DNA of 64,000 bases, taken from contig WELA01005791.1 of the NCBI GenBank assembly GCA_009602735.1, positions 292,624-356,623 of the forward strand, read 5' to 3'. The notes beneath the pieces are model-generated. The model made no database searches, was not told where the DNA came from, and saw only the letters and a program-made list of their open reading frames with translations. Shown in pieces: positions 21,197 to 34,517 of this stretch. Position numbers and translations under genes: made by a program. Source of the DNA: Mesotaenium endlicherianum. Taxonomy: Eukaryota; Streptophyta; Zygnematophyceae; Zygnematales; Mesotaeniaceae. Numbering within the stretch: the first letter of the stretch is position 1; each line of letters opens with the position of its first letter.

Positions 21197-21936
21197 TGAA
21201 ATGAATCGACTTACCAATAGGAAATCAACAATTAATGGAGATCTTTATATTAACGAGTGATCTTCATGGTATTTGTTGTAAATTGATTAAACAGCAAAAA
21301 GACAACACACTAGCAGTGAACAATACTCGCAAGTCAAATACAAGTAAACTAGCATCAATAATGCAATCAGTAAACTCATACATGAGCAAGGTTAGAAGAC
21401 AGTGCATATTAATGGCTTCTCACCTTGGATTCAGATATCTCTCAGTAAGCAGTACAAGGAAGTTGGCCTCATTTCCGAATGCTGAACTCAAGAGCAATGT
21501 CTAATCTATGTACATAAAATGAGTTTACTGTTCAACGGCAAGTGCGATGGCACCGCCTACCCGGGAGTTAACCACGTTGGTAGGACCTCGGTTAACCAAA
21601 TCCACCACCATTTCCCATCATTCTGAATCGCCATCCATCCCAAGGATGTCATCTGGCCATTCATATAGCATAATGCACTTAGATGCATATCTAGGCAGTT
21701 CGCTGCTATCGAGTACGGAAGTCAGCTGGCTGTCAAAGAGTGTGTCAGCAAGCTGACTTAAGTTGACTTCAACCTGCTGCTTTAGGTTGAGTAATTAAAC
21801 TGGTAACTATATAAAGTCTAACAGATCGAATATTAACTTTCGTTTTGCAAGCTGAACTTAATTGACTCTTATATAAAAATGAATATTATATTCACCAACA
21901 TACTTATTATATGTACCAATATACGAATTTATTACA
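21197..21936 (-). repeat. 5' LTR of element B
   Basis: 740 bases in minus orientation, ending in TCATTTCA next to the primer site and starting TGTAAT at 21936. Followed on the right by TGTGC, the target duplication shared with 4978-4982. Confidence 0.85.
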
Positions 21937-21941
21937 TGTGC

Positions 21942-22830
21942 CAACCAACAAATTATGATAAAAGGCTTTATCATTATGTACATGAGTCAAAATTGGTCTC
22001 CGTCAGCCAAACTTACATGAGGGTTTAAATTCAATCTAACGGTCGATTCAGATCGTTGGTCGCTGTTTGTCAATCCCTAAAGCGACATTGCTAAGTCCAT
22101 GTATAGAAACCAGCAAGGCTTTATGCTTCACCTTACCAATCTAATAATCCTCCCCTTGAACTGGCAAACTAAAAAACCATGATGAACGGGTTTAACTTTT
22201 ACAAGTGAATTTGTACAGTAGCACAAAAATGGTGAAACGTGGTGTTGCTAGACATTCACGAGCTGTGTTAGCAATTTTTATGCTTGCTGTCTCGTCAACA
22301 CGACGGCACATCAATACGACGGCAGTTCATATGCACCCTCATGGATGAAGGCTAAGCCTTTGGCTTGTCTAGCTTCATTGGTACTCCCCTTCTCTTTAGA
22401 TAAAAAAGACGACAGGATGAAGAGTTAAATGCGTTGTTATATAAACGTATTGATAACATGAGTGTTTCCTCCATGGCGGAAGTTATTATGGATGTCCATT
22501 GTATGCCCTACAAGTACCTTCTTATCTAAGGAGGAACTGGAGAGAAGTGCACGCATCCATTTTGAAGTTGTCATTTGACTAACTTTCTTTTGTCTGGGGA
22601 CGGGATTGGATGGGGTAAGATGCGGAGGAGTAACAAAATTGCATGCATGTACAGAGGGATGTCCAGCGGGTCGTTCTTTGACAGTTACAAAGAGATGGAG
22701 CCAAAACGGTTGCATTGCTTGGTGAAGGTTCACCAACATCTCTTTGTGGTCATACAGTTCCAAGTGTAAAAGGAGCACCTCTCCGCATTGTCCATGAGCT
22801 GTGTGACATTTTTTCATATTTGCTATTACC
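21942..22830. other. Unassigned region right of element B
   Basis: Moderate GC content. A minus-strand open frame of 131 codons (22832 to 22437) shows no motif that I recognise, and a gene here cannot be supported. This sequence was joined to 4977 before element B inserted. Confidence 0.4.
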
Positions 22831-23043
22831 ATAGAATTTAGATATGTGAGAATAAATAAGATGGTGGATCACGAGTTGACAAAGGTAGCCCGTAAAATAA
22901 AACATCATTTGTGCGTTCAAATGTTGAGATTAAGTGATAAATAAATAGACTATCTTAATTGTAAAATTCACACCTAAATCCTAAAACACCTTCAGCATGT
23001 ACAAAAGAAAATATTTTTTACTTTACTTCTTATTAACAATTGA

Positions 23044-23330
23044 TGTAGCAATGTGATTTGTCTTAATGTGTGCTATATTCATAGTTTTTATTGAATGGCA
23101 GAAATACACAAATTGGAATATTATACTTGTTATCTTCATTTCTAATTGAAATAAAATCAAAATAAGATGTATCAATGTTTTCCTGAAATTACAGGTAAAA
23201 TTTCACAACAACCATTTCTTCTTCTGATTCAAGATTTTGACTTGCACGCACTTTTGTACATGCATCGTATCGTGAAACGACAAAATAATGACGTTAGTTT
23301 GAAATTGGACAAATTTTTACATGTAACAAT
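23044..23330 (+). repeat. Repeat unit R1, first direct copy and left inverted arm
   Basis: Contains TTGGAATATTATACTTG, AATTACAGGTAAAATTTCAC and CAAGATTTTGACTTGCACGC. About nine tenths identical by eye, in reverse complement, to 47536-47742. More weakly similar, in direct orientation, to 24500-24770. Confidence 0.85.
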
Positions 23331-24499
23331 TTTTAATTTACCAATTAAATTAACGTTTAACTCTCTACATCTGAAATTTGTGAAAAAAATAATTTCATTT
23401 TCCCATTTTTGAAGACATGTTTTCTGCCTAAAACCTACAAGATATTTTGTTCTTGTACAATTTATCTTGTCCTTACAGTATTTTTTAGCACTCTTCACAT
23501 CAAAACACGTAAATATGCTTCAAAGTAATCGTACTTTTATATTTAGAATGAAAATACAAGAGATGATTTTATTTTTATTTTATTCGTGAAAAAAAGCAAA
23601 ATTAAATATCAGTTTTTTGACATGTTTATTATCAGAAAGTATAACGTAAACAAATGAAATCACCACAGCAAAAAACTAGAATCTTGAATCTTGCATTGAT
23701 TGTAATGCAAGATCTACACCTAGAATATTTATTTTTATTGTTTATTATTCAACAAAAAATCAATAAAAAACAATATAAGATTTAGCCACGTATTCAGACC
23801 AACATGTGAGGTATATTGTAAGTGACTTTTTTTTTTTTTGAAACAATCATTATGCAAAAAATTATAAATATATATTTATTTATTTTATGTATATATATTT
23901 AAAATTACTATTTTTAATAATCATAATAATTTGTTCCAAATAAAAGTTCATGGAAGAAATAGATTTTTCACCACAATAATATAATAAACATATGGTCATT
24001 TGTAAATCAAATGAAATTATAAATTTCATATATAAACGTGAATTTTACATATCTGTCAAAAATATGATGGTGACTTTTTTAACTTAAATTATATTTTTAA
24101 AATAATATAATTTATGATATCAAAATAATTATAATCAAAATTTATTATAAAATTGTCCAAACTAATATAAAAAAATTGCACAACCGTGACACTTAGCTTC
24201 TTACATTTGTTGACATGTCGTAATTGTATTGTTAGAACCAAACGATATTTTTAATATTGCGATTATAACTAAAAAATAAAAATATAAATTGTCAATTTCT
24301 GAAATGTTGTCACAATATCCATAGACATTGTGACTTTTTACAAGAAAAGAAATTTTAAAATATAAGAAATTGTCAATTTATCTTGATTTAGTAGATTATA
24401 TTTTATTTAATATAATTTTTTTAAAATAACAATATTAAACATAAAAATAAAAACGTTGTGTAACTTCCTTTATCAAAGCAGACTTGTTGTCCAAATAGT

Positions 24500-24770
24500 A
24501 TTCAATTCCATATATACCATTACGTTATTTTTTTTGACCGGCAGAGATGTACAGATTGAATCATTAAATTTGTTGTCTCTACTTTCAAGTGAAATATATT
24601 CAAATAAAATGTAATCAATGTTTGTATCGAGCTACAAGTAACAACACCTATTTTTTTAATGATTCAAAATTTTGTTTTCCACGCCTTCTTTTAGTCACAA
24701 CGCATCATTAAATGACAAAAAAATGACGTTATTTGTTTAGAATCAAAAAAGTTTACCAATTAAATTTAAA
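24500..24770 (+). repeat. Repeat unit R1, diverged second direct copy
   Basis: Follows the first copy by about 1.44 kb and keeps the same order of landmarks (GGCAGAGATGTACAGATT, CTACAAGTAACAACACC, GACAAAAAAATGACGTTA, TTTACCAATTAAATT) with many changes, so the duplication is old. Confidence 0.65.
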
Positions 24771-27700
24771 AAAAATTATATTAAAATTTTGTTACTTATT
24801 ATTTTGTAATTTCAGCATGAAGTACAAAAGGTAATTTGTGCTTTTACAATAAAAAAAAAGTTGTCAACGATTTTTTTTTTCATATAATAGAAAGTAATTT
24901 TAATGATGAACACTTTTTTTTAATGTATATTAAAATCATGAAAGGACCAAATTGCATTGATACATAATTATATGCATTGTGTCATCAATTAAATTTTTAT
25001 ACACTATATAAATGCAATTGTTATGTATGGATATGTTAACTTTGTTTTTTCGTATTTTATCACGAATACGAAATTGTTTTTGTATATTTAATTTACATAT
25101 ATCAAAAATGACATTTTCGTCACGGATGTAACGTCAAAATTATATCTTTAATATATACATATACTAAATATTTTCTACTTTATATCATAAACGACATTTC
25201 ACTTAAATCACAAGTGTTTTCCATCATTGATGTGATCGTGGAAATATTGTAAATTTCTTTGCTGTACTTTTCTTGAATTTTGGTTAAAATTTTGAATATT
25301 GTAATCAATTTTGTGCAATTTTTGATAGCATCAACGATTTTTTTATTAATATCAATATAATATACTAATTTGTGATATGCAATATCTCTTGTTAGAAGGA
25401 AATTATTTGTTACGTAGAGTTGTATTTTTTGTTGATTAAATTACAGATAATAATCAATAGTATAGCTACTAATTGGTAATTTTTATTTGGTGAATATTAT
25501 TGCATTCAAAGAGACAAATAAGTTCATCAAATTTATATATATTTTTTGTAATACATCAAGTTGGTTGAATTAAGTTCATAATTGTGTTACACTGATGTCG
25601 TAATTATATAAGCTAAATATTTTCTTGTGTGCAAAATGGTTCAGGTGACGCGCAAGACAGTATGTACGCACACTCTGAAACAACAAGTGTTGTTAACTAC
25701 AAGTCGCATGTATTCTCTACGGCAGATTTTATTTTACATGTTTTTGCAAACGCACCACAAAAGGCGCTGCTAGTCCATATTCTTTCACTCCAATTTATTT
25801 GATTTGATGGATTAGGGGGGATCTTGATGAATCGGGGGAGACAGCATGAACGCAAGATACCATGGAAAATTGACATATCCGCAAATTCACTTTTTGCGTT
25901 TTATACAAGCGAAATTTAACATGTTCACTTTTCAAACACAATGGTAACGTTCATCTCAATGAGTTCATCACCTTCTTTGATTTTTTAAGAAAGTTTCAAC
26001 CTTATACTTTGTGTTGATGTGCCAACGTCGCTTGGAAGTCGTGGAACCACATCCAAAATCTAAGACACCGTCTGTTTTGTGTTTGGTTCGTGTCCGCCAC
26101 TTCGCATAAATCTCATCTAGTTTCATCTTCATTGTTTGCATTTGCATGTGCACGTAAATCGTAACCACGTCTAGTCTAGATTTTTGAAGTGCACAAATAA
26201 AAATGTACATGTGTATAGATAAAATTAAAAAACCAATTTATCAAATAAAAATAACGAGAGGTACATATTGAAATTAAGCACATGTAATTGTAATATTATA
26301 AATATAATAATATGTGTCAACAAGAATGTAGAAGTTTTTCTATTAATAAACATTTGCATTAGATAAAACCTCCCATTGAAAAAGAAAACTAATTTTAAAG
26401 ATGAGGAATATAAATTTGTTTGCATAAAATCCAAATCTGAAAATTATTATTATTTAGAAAAAATTTTAAATTTATTTAAAAATTTTTGAATTTAATCAAC
26501 TCAAAGATTGAAAGCCTAACTTTGCACATGTTTAATTTAAGTGGAAATTTTGTGAGTCCGAGAGTCAAATATTCTGATTTTTTTAATTTTGACAAGTAAT
26601 TTTCTAATAAAAATATCAAAAATACCGGTCACATCCGCCGTAGCATAAAATGATTTTATGAACATTGTCCAAGCGACGCAATAATTCTGTCTTACACTGT
26701 CAAATTGATATCGTCACGTTTTCACCAATATGTGGTGCGTAGCGAACGTAGTAAATTTTTCTCTGTAAGTATTTAGCTATAACTATTTGAATTTACAACA
26801 AATTTGTAAGTCATAAAATATTGATTGATTTTTGTCAAAATATTAAGTAATTAGATTCAATTATAGCAAATATTTTTCGCGTCCTTCATCGTGTTTATGT
26901 CACATTGATGACAACTATTGTTTTAATTAATTTTATTTTAAATTTCTTTTATTTTTCAAACTAAGTCATATTTAAATTTTTTTTGCCCATATAGTGAACT
27001 CTGTAAGAATTTGACTTTTGAAATATTTTTGAATACGTTTTTACAATAAATTGTTTTTTAAACGCAACAAAAATACAATAACAAAAAAAAATGTAATATA
27101 AGCAATTTGTGCTTGACAATAAAATCCAAATGAGTGCATTTGGCACTTTTATAACATTATTCAAATGATTGTGATAAAATAATTATTTCATTTATTCTTG
27201 ACAATAAAATTAATTTGATAAAGTAAAAAAGACAAATTTCTTCTTAAAGTGCTACATTTGCTACTTTTAGTGTTACATAATATTACGTACGTGTCAATCT
27301 GTTTTGATGATATTAAATATACATTAATAAAAATTATAAATATTATATTGTGTAATGATGTGTTATAATTAATCATACAATATATATAAAAATATTATTG
27401 TATAAATGTATATATATTTAATATTTTACGTTATGATATTATTATTATTTATATGTATATTTATATCTTCTTTAATAATATGCATTTATGCAAAAATTGT
27501 CACATATATAATTTTGACACCACGTCATATACATAAATTAAATTATACGCAATGGTCTGATTTGTTTATCTGATATGCAAGAATATATAAATAAATAAGT
27601 ATTATTATAAAAATACATTAGTGTAAAATATTGAACTATAATGTATACATGCATATACATCACTACACTCTTTGTAACTTGCTTGTTTACGAACTTACGA

Positions 27701-30187
27701 ATGGTGCATTTTAAATATACCATATGCACATGTAGTCAAAGAATTCTAAAAGTGTAATAATATATAGCAATTTAATAAAAATAAAATTTACAAATTGTCA
27801 CAATATCAAGTGATAGAATAATTTTGATAAGTAAAACTTTTAATCTTTAGATCCTCCAAAATCTATTGTACGTTACCTTTGATACGTTGTGCGATTTAAT
27901 CAAATTCAAGTTCTATTGGTCTGTTTAAAAAAATTGAATTTTGATATAAATTTATACATAATGTACGAACTTATGAAGGAATCAAATTTTTCATACTTTC
28001 AAAAAATTGTGAAATGGCACAAACAATTAATACAATTTATTTATATTTTGTGAAAAATATTCTTTTTATAAAATATTATTTTTAAACATAATTGTAAAAC
28101 ATTGTAACTGAACATTCGAGAAAACATAGCTGACATGAAGTACCTGATTCTTTGAAAGCACAATCAATTAATCTAATGTATTTACATTTTATACATATTA
28201 TTGATATAATTTTTTTTAATTATTATTAATTTAGAAAATTAAAAGTAGATTCAAAAGACCAAAATATTTAAATGTTGATTTTAAAAATATTCTGTAAAAC
28301 AAGTCACAAGTTATTCAATCAATTGAAACAGTCATCATATCGTCAATGTTATTAATGTTTAAATAAATATAAGTATTATAGTTGACGTAATTTTTTGAAC
28401 AAATATTGTTTTGCATTATATTTGTAATACAAGTTGTCATCTGATTTGACAGATACACTATTTATGTTACACGTGTAAAATATTATTTTTTGTATGTTCT
28501 ATATGTTTGTATTAAATCGACATAAATAGTTGTTCAAATTGGCATAGACATGAAAAACATGTAAATATCAATGTAATTTATCAAACAAATATGCATTGCA
28601 TTGTATATTAACACATATCGTCATTTTGTTAACAAATGTATCATTTAAATCCACATGTAAAATAACTTATTTTGCTTAATAATTTTCATCAAATTGAAAT
28701 TAACATGATAAACTTGCTACAGTATTGAAAAATTGATCTTGTCAACGAAAAAAACATAAATTGAAGTTGACATTTTATATGCAATTTTATGGTTGCAAAA
28801 GAGGACAACGATAATGGACAATAGATCGAATGTGATGATAGTGACATATGGTATATTTTTCAACCAAAATATTTTAAAAAATTAGTTTTATCAACAATTT
28901 CGTTATTTTGGTGACATATGTCAATCAATAAATTTATATTGACACGGTAAAGATGTGGTATATACCTAAAATTCATAATTTAAAATATAAAAATAAAACA
29001 ACACAGAAGCTTACATATGTTTTGAAGTATTTTAAATAAATATCATGTTTTCATTTTGGTAAAAATAATCAAGCAAAATAGATGAAAAAGTGCAATAAAA
29101 ATTTATAAAACTAAATAAATCTTGTTTGGAAATCTACTTAAAAATATATTGTGATCAATAATTATAATGACAAATATTACAAATCGTATACATTGTTAAA
29201 TTCTTACGTTTAAAATTCTTGTGATTTTTATCAAATAAATTATTAAAGTTCTATATAATTAACATATACTAATAAAACATATAACACATAAAAATATTTT
29301 AAATAATAAATATCCTCAACTATTAAATGACATATTCAATAAAAATTAATTAATAAATCTATTTCAAATTTGCATGTGATTGTTAAGTGTCCATAATATT
29401 GGACTATTATCACCTAATCCAAAAGTGATCACATTTACAAAAATAATTTTTTATTGAGGTAGTGCGCGTGAAATCTTAAAAATAAAAATATAAAAGGTAA
29501 CATGTAGTTAAATTCCAAATTTTTACAAATATACATCATATGTGTATAATTCATTTGAACATGAAATTATTTACTACGTTTAAAAAAAGCATTGCGTTTG
29601 TGCACCAAATTTGAAAAGAGAAACTGGTGTCTGACATAATCAATTATATTCTATTTTTTCAGCATAATATTTTAAAATTACTGTAATTAGACAAACGTCT
29701 CAAAAATTGGTTGAAAATTGTACTGTATTAAATAATAATGTACTTGTTGTTTAATTTATTTTTACGTCTTAAAAATTGTATTGTGTTGATTTAAAAATAC
29801 TTATTGTTGAATTTTTTTCACGATTACACCAAGATTAAATAAATTTGCAACAAAGTATTTTGTTGTCAAATTGTTATTGTGTTGATTGTTTAAGTTTTGA
29901 AAAATGACAATTTAACACGTAGACATTGTCTATTCGCATTTGTCATCAAAGTCACAAAATTTCCAAAAATTATGCTAGTCTGTTGAACAAAAACCTGCAG
30001 TGCCTATTGATCATGTGTTGTTGTTACTCTTTGCTATTGAAATTGTTATAACTGATATACTTGAAACCAAATGGAAGCATCATCACCCACAAAAACGAAT
30101 GTAGGTGTTCAAAAGAACAAATTTCGATGTCAACGCCGTAGGAACAAGTGTCGGCATTAACATCGACACTAATGTGAAGATGTATTT

Positions 30188-30454
30188 GTGATCAAAGGTA
30201 AAGGTAATTTATTTCTCAACTCAACTTCCGTCACCCAAATTGGTGCGATAAAATGTGTACCGTGCATTACGAACGTGCGCTTGTGCGCTAGCGGAATCCG
30301 TTGTGCAGGTGGCGGAACTCGTTGTGCTGGTGGCACAGTCACCAACTCTAGCAGTTTAAGATCAACTTTACCTCCACCGCGTTTAGTTTGTTTGATTTGC
30401 AGGACTGTGCATGGTAAGACTAGAGATAAAAATTGTGAGCAGTCGATAACATAA
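30188..30454 (+). other. Small open frame in a GC-richer pocket, unsupported as a gene
   Basis: 88 codons with Cys/Gly-rich repeats (CAGGGTRCAGG) and no recognisable domain. It stands out only because its base composition differs from the surrounding AT-rich DNA, and it sits directly before a polypurine stretch. It could be a fragment of an exon or of an unknown element. Confidence 0.2.
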
Positions 30455-30468
30455 ATAAGTGTCTAAAC

Positions 30469-30705
30469 TGGAGGGAGAGTATATTAAAGTAGGAAGAGAA
30501 AAAAGAGAGAGAGATAGGAGGGAACAAGCGACAAAGAGCAAGATAGAAAAGACAAAGAGGAGTGGAAAGGGGGGAGATTAGGCAAAAGAGCAGAAGAAAG
30601 GAGATGAGGTACGTAAATGAAAGGTAGGAAAGAGAGAAAAACGAAAGAAGAGGAGGAAAATTGGGAAGCAGCAGTAAGAGAAAGTTGGAAATCCAGGAGC
30701 ACGAT
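30469..30705 (+). repeat. ~235-bp polypurine (GA-rich) stretch
   Basis: The + strand is almost entirely A and G from GGAGGGAGAG to GAAAGTTGG, with only scattered pyrimidines. This makes long open frames on the opposite strand that read as Ser/Leu/Phe-rich low-complexity sequence. It is imperfect, unlike the CT microsatellites at the left of the window. Confidence 0.85.
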
Positions 30706-30879
30706 GGATGCAAGCAGCGTAATTGAGGACAATGTGTGAGGGAGCAAGACAATTATGGGGTAAAAATGGTAAAGTGATGCACTTCAATTTTATATATAAT
30801 CATTGTGTTGATAATCGTCACCATTATTCGCCTTCAAAAATACTCCAATCATATTTACAGTATCAATATTCTTTGGGAC

Positions 30880-31345
30880 ATGTTACATCCCACCTGAAAA
30901 GATCCGCTTGTCTTTCAACAATTTCTGCTTCACGTTACGATTCAAATTTATATTGAATTAAATTTCTTTTTTTGTACATATTTCTTATAATTTTTTATTT
31001 CTGTGTATTCAAATCCATTTATTCACATGCAGTTGCCGTTTGATTACACCATTTTTGATTATTTTACATCCAACAGATGGTGACAAATGCGCAACAATCC
31101 TGTTTGCTCTTCGAAACATGTCACATCCTATTTGAATTTTTATTTTAAATCTTTCAACAAGTTTTGCTTCACATTGCAATTCAAATTAATATATTTTTTA
31201 TAAATAAGTTTTTTTTTTAATCCTCACAACTTTTTGTTTTTTGTAATTCAAATTCATTTTATTCACATGCAATTGCCGTTTGATCACCTTTGTGTTTTTT
31301 CTACGAATTTTAATTTCATTTTACATCCAACAAATGTTGACAAAC
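30880..31345 (+). repeat. Tandem pair of ~230-bp units
   Basis: Both units run from ACATGT(T/C)ACATCC through TCTTTCAACAA and TTCACATGCA to TTGCCGTTTGAT and TTTTACATCCAACA. A third, partial unit with the word GCAATTGCCGTTTGATCA follows at about 31370. Confidence 0.85.
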
Positions 31346-31399
31346 GTGCAAAAATTCAATAACTATTGGAAACGATGCAATTGCCGTTTGATCATTTTT

Positions 31400-31900
31400 G
31401 TTTATCACACGATAAGAATTTGACAAAAATGAAAGTGCCAATATTTTCAAAAAAAATACATTCTTCAATTTTACATAAAAGATGGTGATCAATAAATCTC
31501 GGTTAATAACATTTTCACTGAGTAAAAAAACTTGACTCTAATATAAATTTTTATTAAAAAGCAAAACATACATCACACAACCAAACAATGAAGTGTCAAT
31601 ATTTTAAAAACAAACCAAACTTTATGATGAAGAAGGTCATTAAGCTACTTTGTATGTTGAAAATGCTAAGCACGACTATTTATTGTGTGTCTTGTTTTTA
31701 TGCTTTTTCATCGTTTTATATTTGAAAAAATTTAAATTTAACTTATAATTGAATGTATGTGAATTACTTTGCATGTTGAAAATAATAAGCACAATTATCT
31801 TGCGCGTACCTTATTATTTCATTTTTTTAACATCTCATTATTAAAAAATAATTAAAATTCAATTTGTAATCAAATGTATCCAATATATTATTAAATCATA
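31400..31900 (+). repeat. Repeat unit R2, left inverted arm
   Basis: About nine tenths identical by eye to the reverse complement of 46430-46930. Landmarks are ATGAAGAAGGTCAT, AAGCACGACTATTTATTGTG and AATTGAATGTATGTGAATTA. It follows the tandem pair at 30.88-31.35 kb. Confidence 0.85.
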
Positions 31901-32469
31901 TTCATTGATGCAAAACACATCGTTCTTCACGGATTATTATTTATCATTTAGAATTGTCGAGTCAATGTCGTACCACTTGTCAAAAAAAATAAAAATTAAT
32001 CATCAAATAAAAAATATATCACTTTTTTAACATAAAATTTTTCGTCCATAAACTTTGTGAGTATACTGCTGGCCTCTGAAAAATATTGTAAGTAGATTGT
32101 CTGTTATTACTAAAATGAACCTGATAAGTAAGATGTCCATTATTATTAAAAATAATTATTGAATATTGTAAGTTTGTGTCATTTTTTAGAATTTTACTTA
32201 CACAATACTCTTTTCACGTGTAATGTTTGTACATTTAACATTGTTCCACAATTATTTTTTCATGTGTAATGTTCGTACAACCATTGTAAAAAAGGCGATT
32301 TAAAAAAAAATAAAAAACGCATACAGTCAAAAAATTTGCAATTCAAATGATAATCGTGAATCAAAAGTTTGAACAAAAATTTGGAAAAGAGATCGATCAT
32401 CACATGATTGTACTATGCATATTGATTGGATAGTGTGTGTTTTGGATGTAAGTGTGACTTGATATTACT

Positions 32470-33000
32470 GTTAAATAAAAACTTATATTAAAAAAAAATG
32501 GTTCAAAACTTAAGTGAAAATATGCTGATTTTAGTCATGAGTAAATATAAAATTTGTGATAGTCATGTCATTTACAACCATGTAATGTGAATTGAATTTT
32601 CAAGTGCAAAACATCATTGTCAAGTTATCATCACAGTTTAACTTCAGTGATATATTATTGTATATATCACTTAATTTTGTTAATTTTTTAAAATATTTGA
32701 CAAATTAGATGTCCTCGAATTTCGCCAACGCAATATTATTGTGCGTCATGTACCACAAACTTCAGGTACATTAATAAAATCAAGCACATAACAAAAATTT
32801 TACATTTGCACACAGCTTTGAAAAAATAGACTTTTATTTTATTGTTTTACGAAGTAAATGAGGAAAAAACCATTTCAAGGTTTATGTAAAAATACGTTGA
32901 TTTTAGTGAATTCAAGATTTGTGACAATCAAACCATGTAGTGTCAAATTGATTTTTCAAGTGCAAGACATCATTATCAAATTACCGCCACCGTATTGACA
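32470..33000 (+). repeat. Tandem pair with ~350-bp period
   Basis: Two copies at about 32470-32640 and 32830-33000 share GATTTTAGT, ATTTGTGA(T/C)A, CCATGTA(A/G)TGT and TTTTCAAGTGCAA(A/G)ACATCATT in the same order. Moderately diverged. Confidence 0.75.
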
Positions 33001-33963
33001 CAAATAACAAAATATCGATTTTCATATCTGCATGTGCATAATAACAATTGTGTAATAACCTCAATTTTTATAATGACCAATTAAATTTGACCATAAGTTA
33101 TATTGTTCTAAAAAATTACATCAAAAGTTTTAGAACATATATAATTATATTAATTTTTAAATAATATCATTTATAATACAATAATAACTTTTTCAAATTA
33201 TACTTCAAGATATACATACAATCACATATTTATTTTAGTTACATATATAAAAATAATTTTTTTTATAATTATAATATTTTTTTTGGATGTATTAATAGAC
33301 ATACCATTACGTACGCAAATATAATTATGTAAATACGTTGTTAAATAATCATACCATATGTATAAATCGCCGTTTAAAATACACATCATGACGATTGTCA
33401 CGGTTGTCTACGAACAGTAATTAGAAATAATTACTTGTAATCCTAATTAAAATTACAAATTGCATTTATATATGTTGAACATTATTACATTTAATTTGAA
33501 TATGAAGTCAAAAACAAAATATAATACAGATGTTTAAATTACTTAGGAACAAGACTGTGTATTTTTCAAGTCATCGACGATATATTCTCTAAGAAACATT
33601 TTTTCAAGTGGACGTTTATCAAATTAACTTTATTGAAACACAAAATCATGGTTGAATTGATTCTTTGTGTTCAAAGAAATTTTAGTCATGAATAAGTGAC
33701 CAAAAATAAAAAAAAATCTTGTGAATATTTTGCGATTAACATCAAAATTGTTTTGTTTCACCTGTTAGTGATGTCTGGCATAATCTTATTTGCACCTTCT
33801 TGGCCAATGCTTCGAAAAATGCTTGACACACTTGTCAAAAGTGACTGTTTCGTGAAAATGATGCACATGATGTTCACTAGTAAAAATACATGACTTATGA
33901 ATAAAAACACAATTAAAATAAAAAATTCTAAAAAGTACGTGTACAAATCAAATAATATAGAAC

Positions 33964-34088
33964 AAGTTTCTTATCTGAACATATCGCAATACAAGGTTAC
34001 TATTACCTCTCATAATTACATCAAGAAGACCTTTTATCTAAAAATATTGCACTATAGAGTCACTACTAGCTTTCATAAAAATACATAA
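33964..34088 (+). repeat. Tandem pair with ~70-bp period
   Basis: Two imperfect copies, one with ATATCGCAATACAAGGTTAC and one with ATATTGCACTATAGAGTCAC, each ending in TCATAA. Confidence 0.65.
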
Positions 34089-34517
34089 ATCGAAAAACGT
34101 TATGCACTAATGTTTTCTTCTTTACTTTTATTAATTTTGTCTTCTTTTTTCGTGACGATCTTCATCAATGTTTTTAGCCCGTTGCACTTATTTTTTTGAG
34201 CTAAATGCTGATTTTTATTAAATTCAAACTTAGATGAAATTTGACAATACAATTCATAAAATTACTTCTGATTTGAAAAATATTGAGTTAGTAAATCACT
34301 TAACATTGTTACTAACAGATTTTTGTAATATATTATACTCATTTTTGAAGCTAAATGCTAATGAGTTAATAGAATGCATTAAAAAATATTGTCACCAATA
34401 ATGATGAAAAAAAAATACTAAATCCAGTAAAAATGATCGTCTTCAAGTCAAACAAAGAAATAGGATAAATATTTATTGTTGTTTTATTCTAAATTTTTAT
34501 CAAAAAATTATAAAAGT

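Larger units (their letters stand above)
4983..21936 (-). mobile_element. Element B: old nested Ty3/gypsy LTR retrotransposon, broken
   Basis: The outermost element of a nest. Its two LTRs (21197-21936, 5'; 4983-6539, 3') are in the same minus orientation, end in TG...CA, and are flanked by the identical 5-bp target duplication TGTGC (4978-4982 and 21937-21941). Next to the 5' LTR is a primer site (21184-21195) reading TGGTATCAAAGC on the minus strand, of initiator-Met type. Next to the 3' LTR is a purine tract (minus strand, 6540-6550). Gag lies at 21162 leftwards, interrupted by element A, and pol with protease, reverse transcriptase, RNase H, integrase and a chromodomain lies at about 12.94-9.56 kb. 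Without inserts it would be about 8.7 kb. It is clearly broken, with many lesions, and old. Element C is a related copy. Confidence 0.8.

Noticed and set aside
25968-26210. Minus-strand 80-codon open frame in a GC-richer pocket as a host exon
   Set aside because: No recognisable domain and no supporting splice structure; kept only as a pocket of different composition.
30420-30787. Ser/Leu-rich minus-strand open frames
   Set aside because: They are the complement of the polypurine stretch and have no independent coding evidence.
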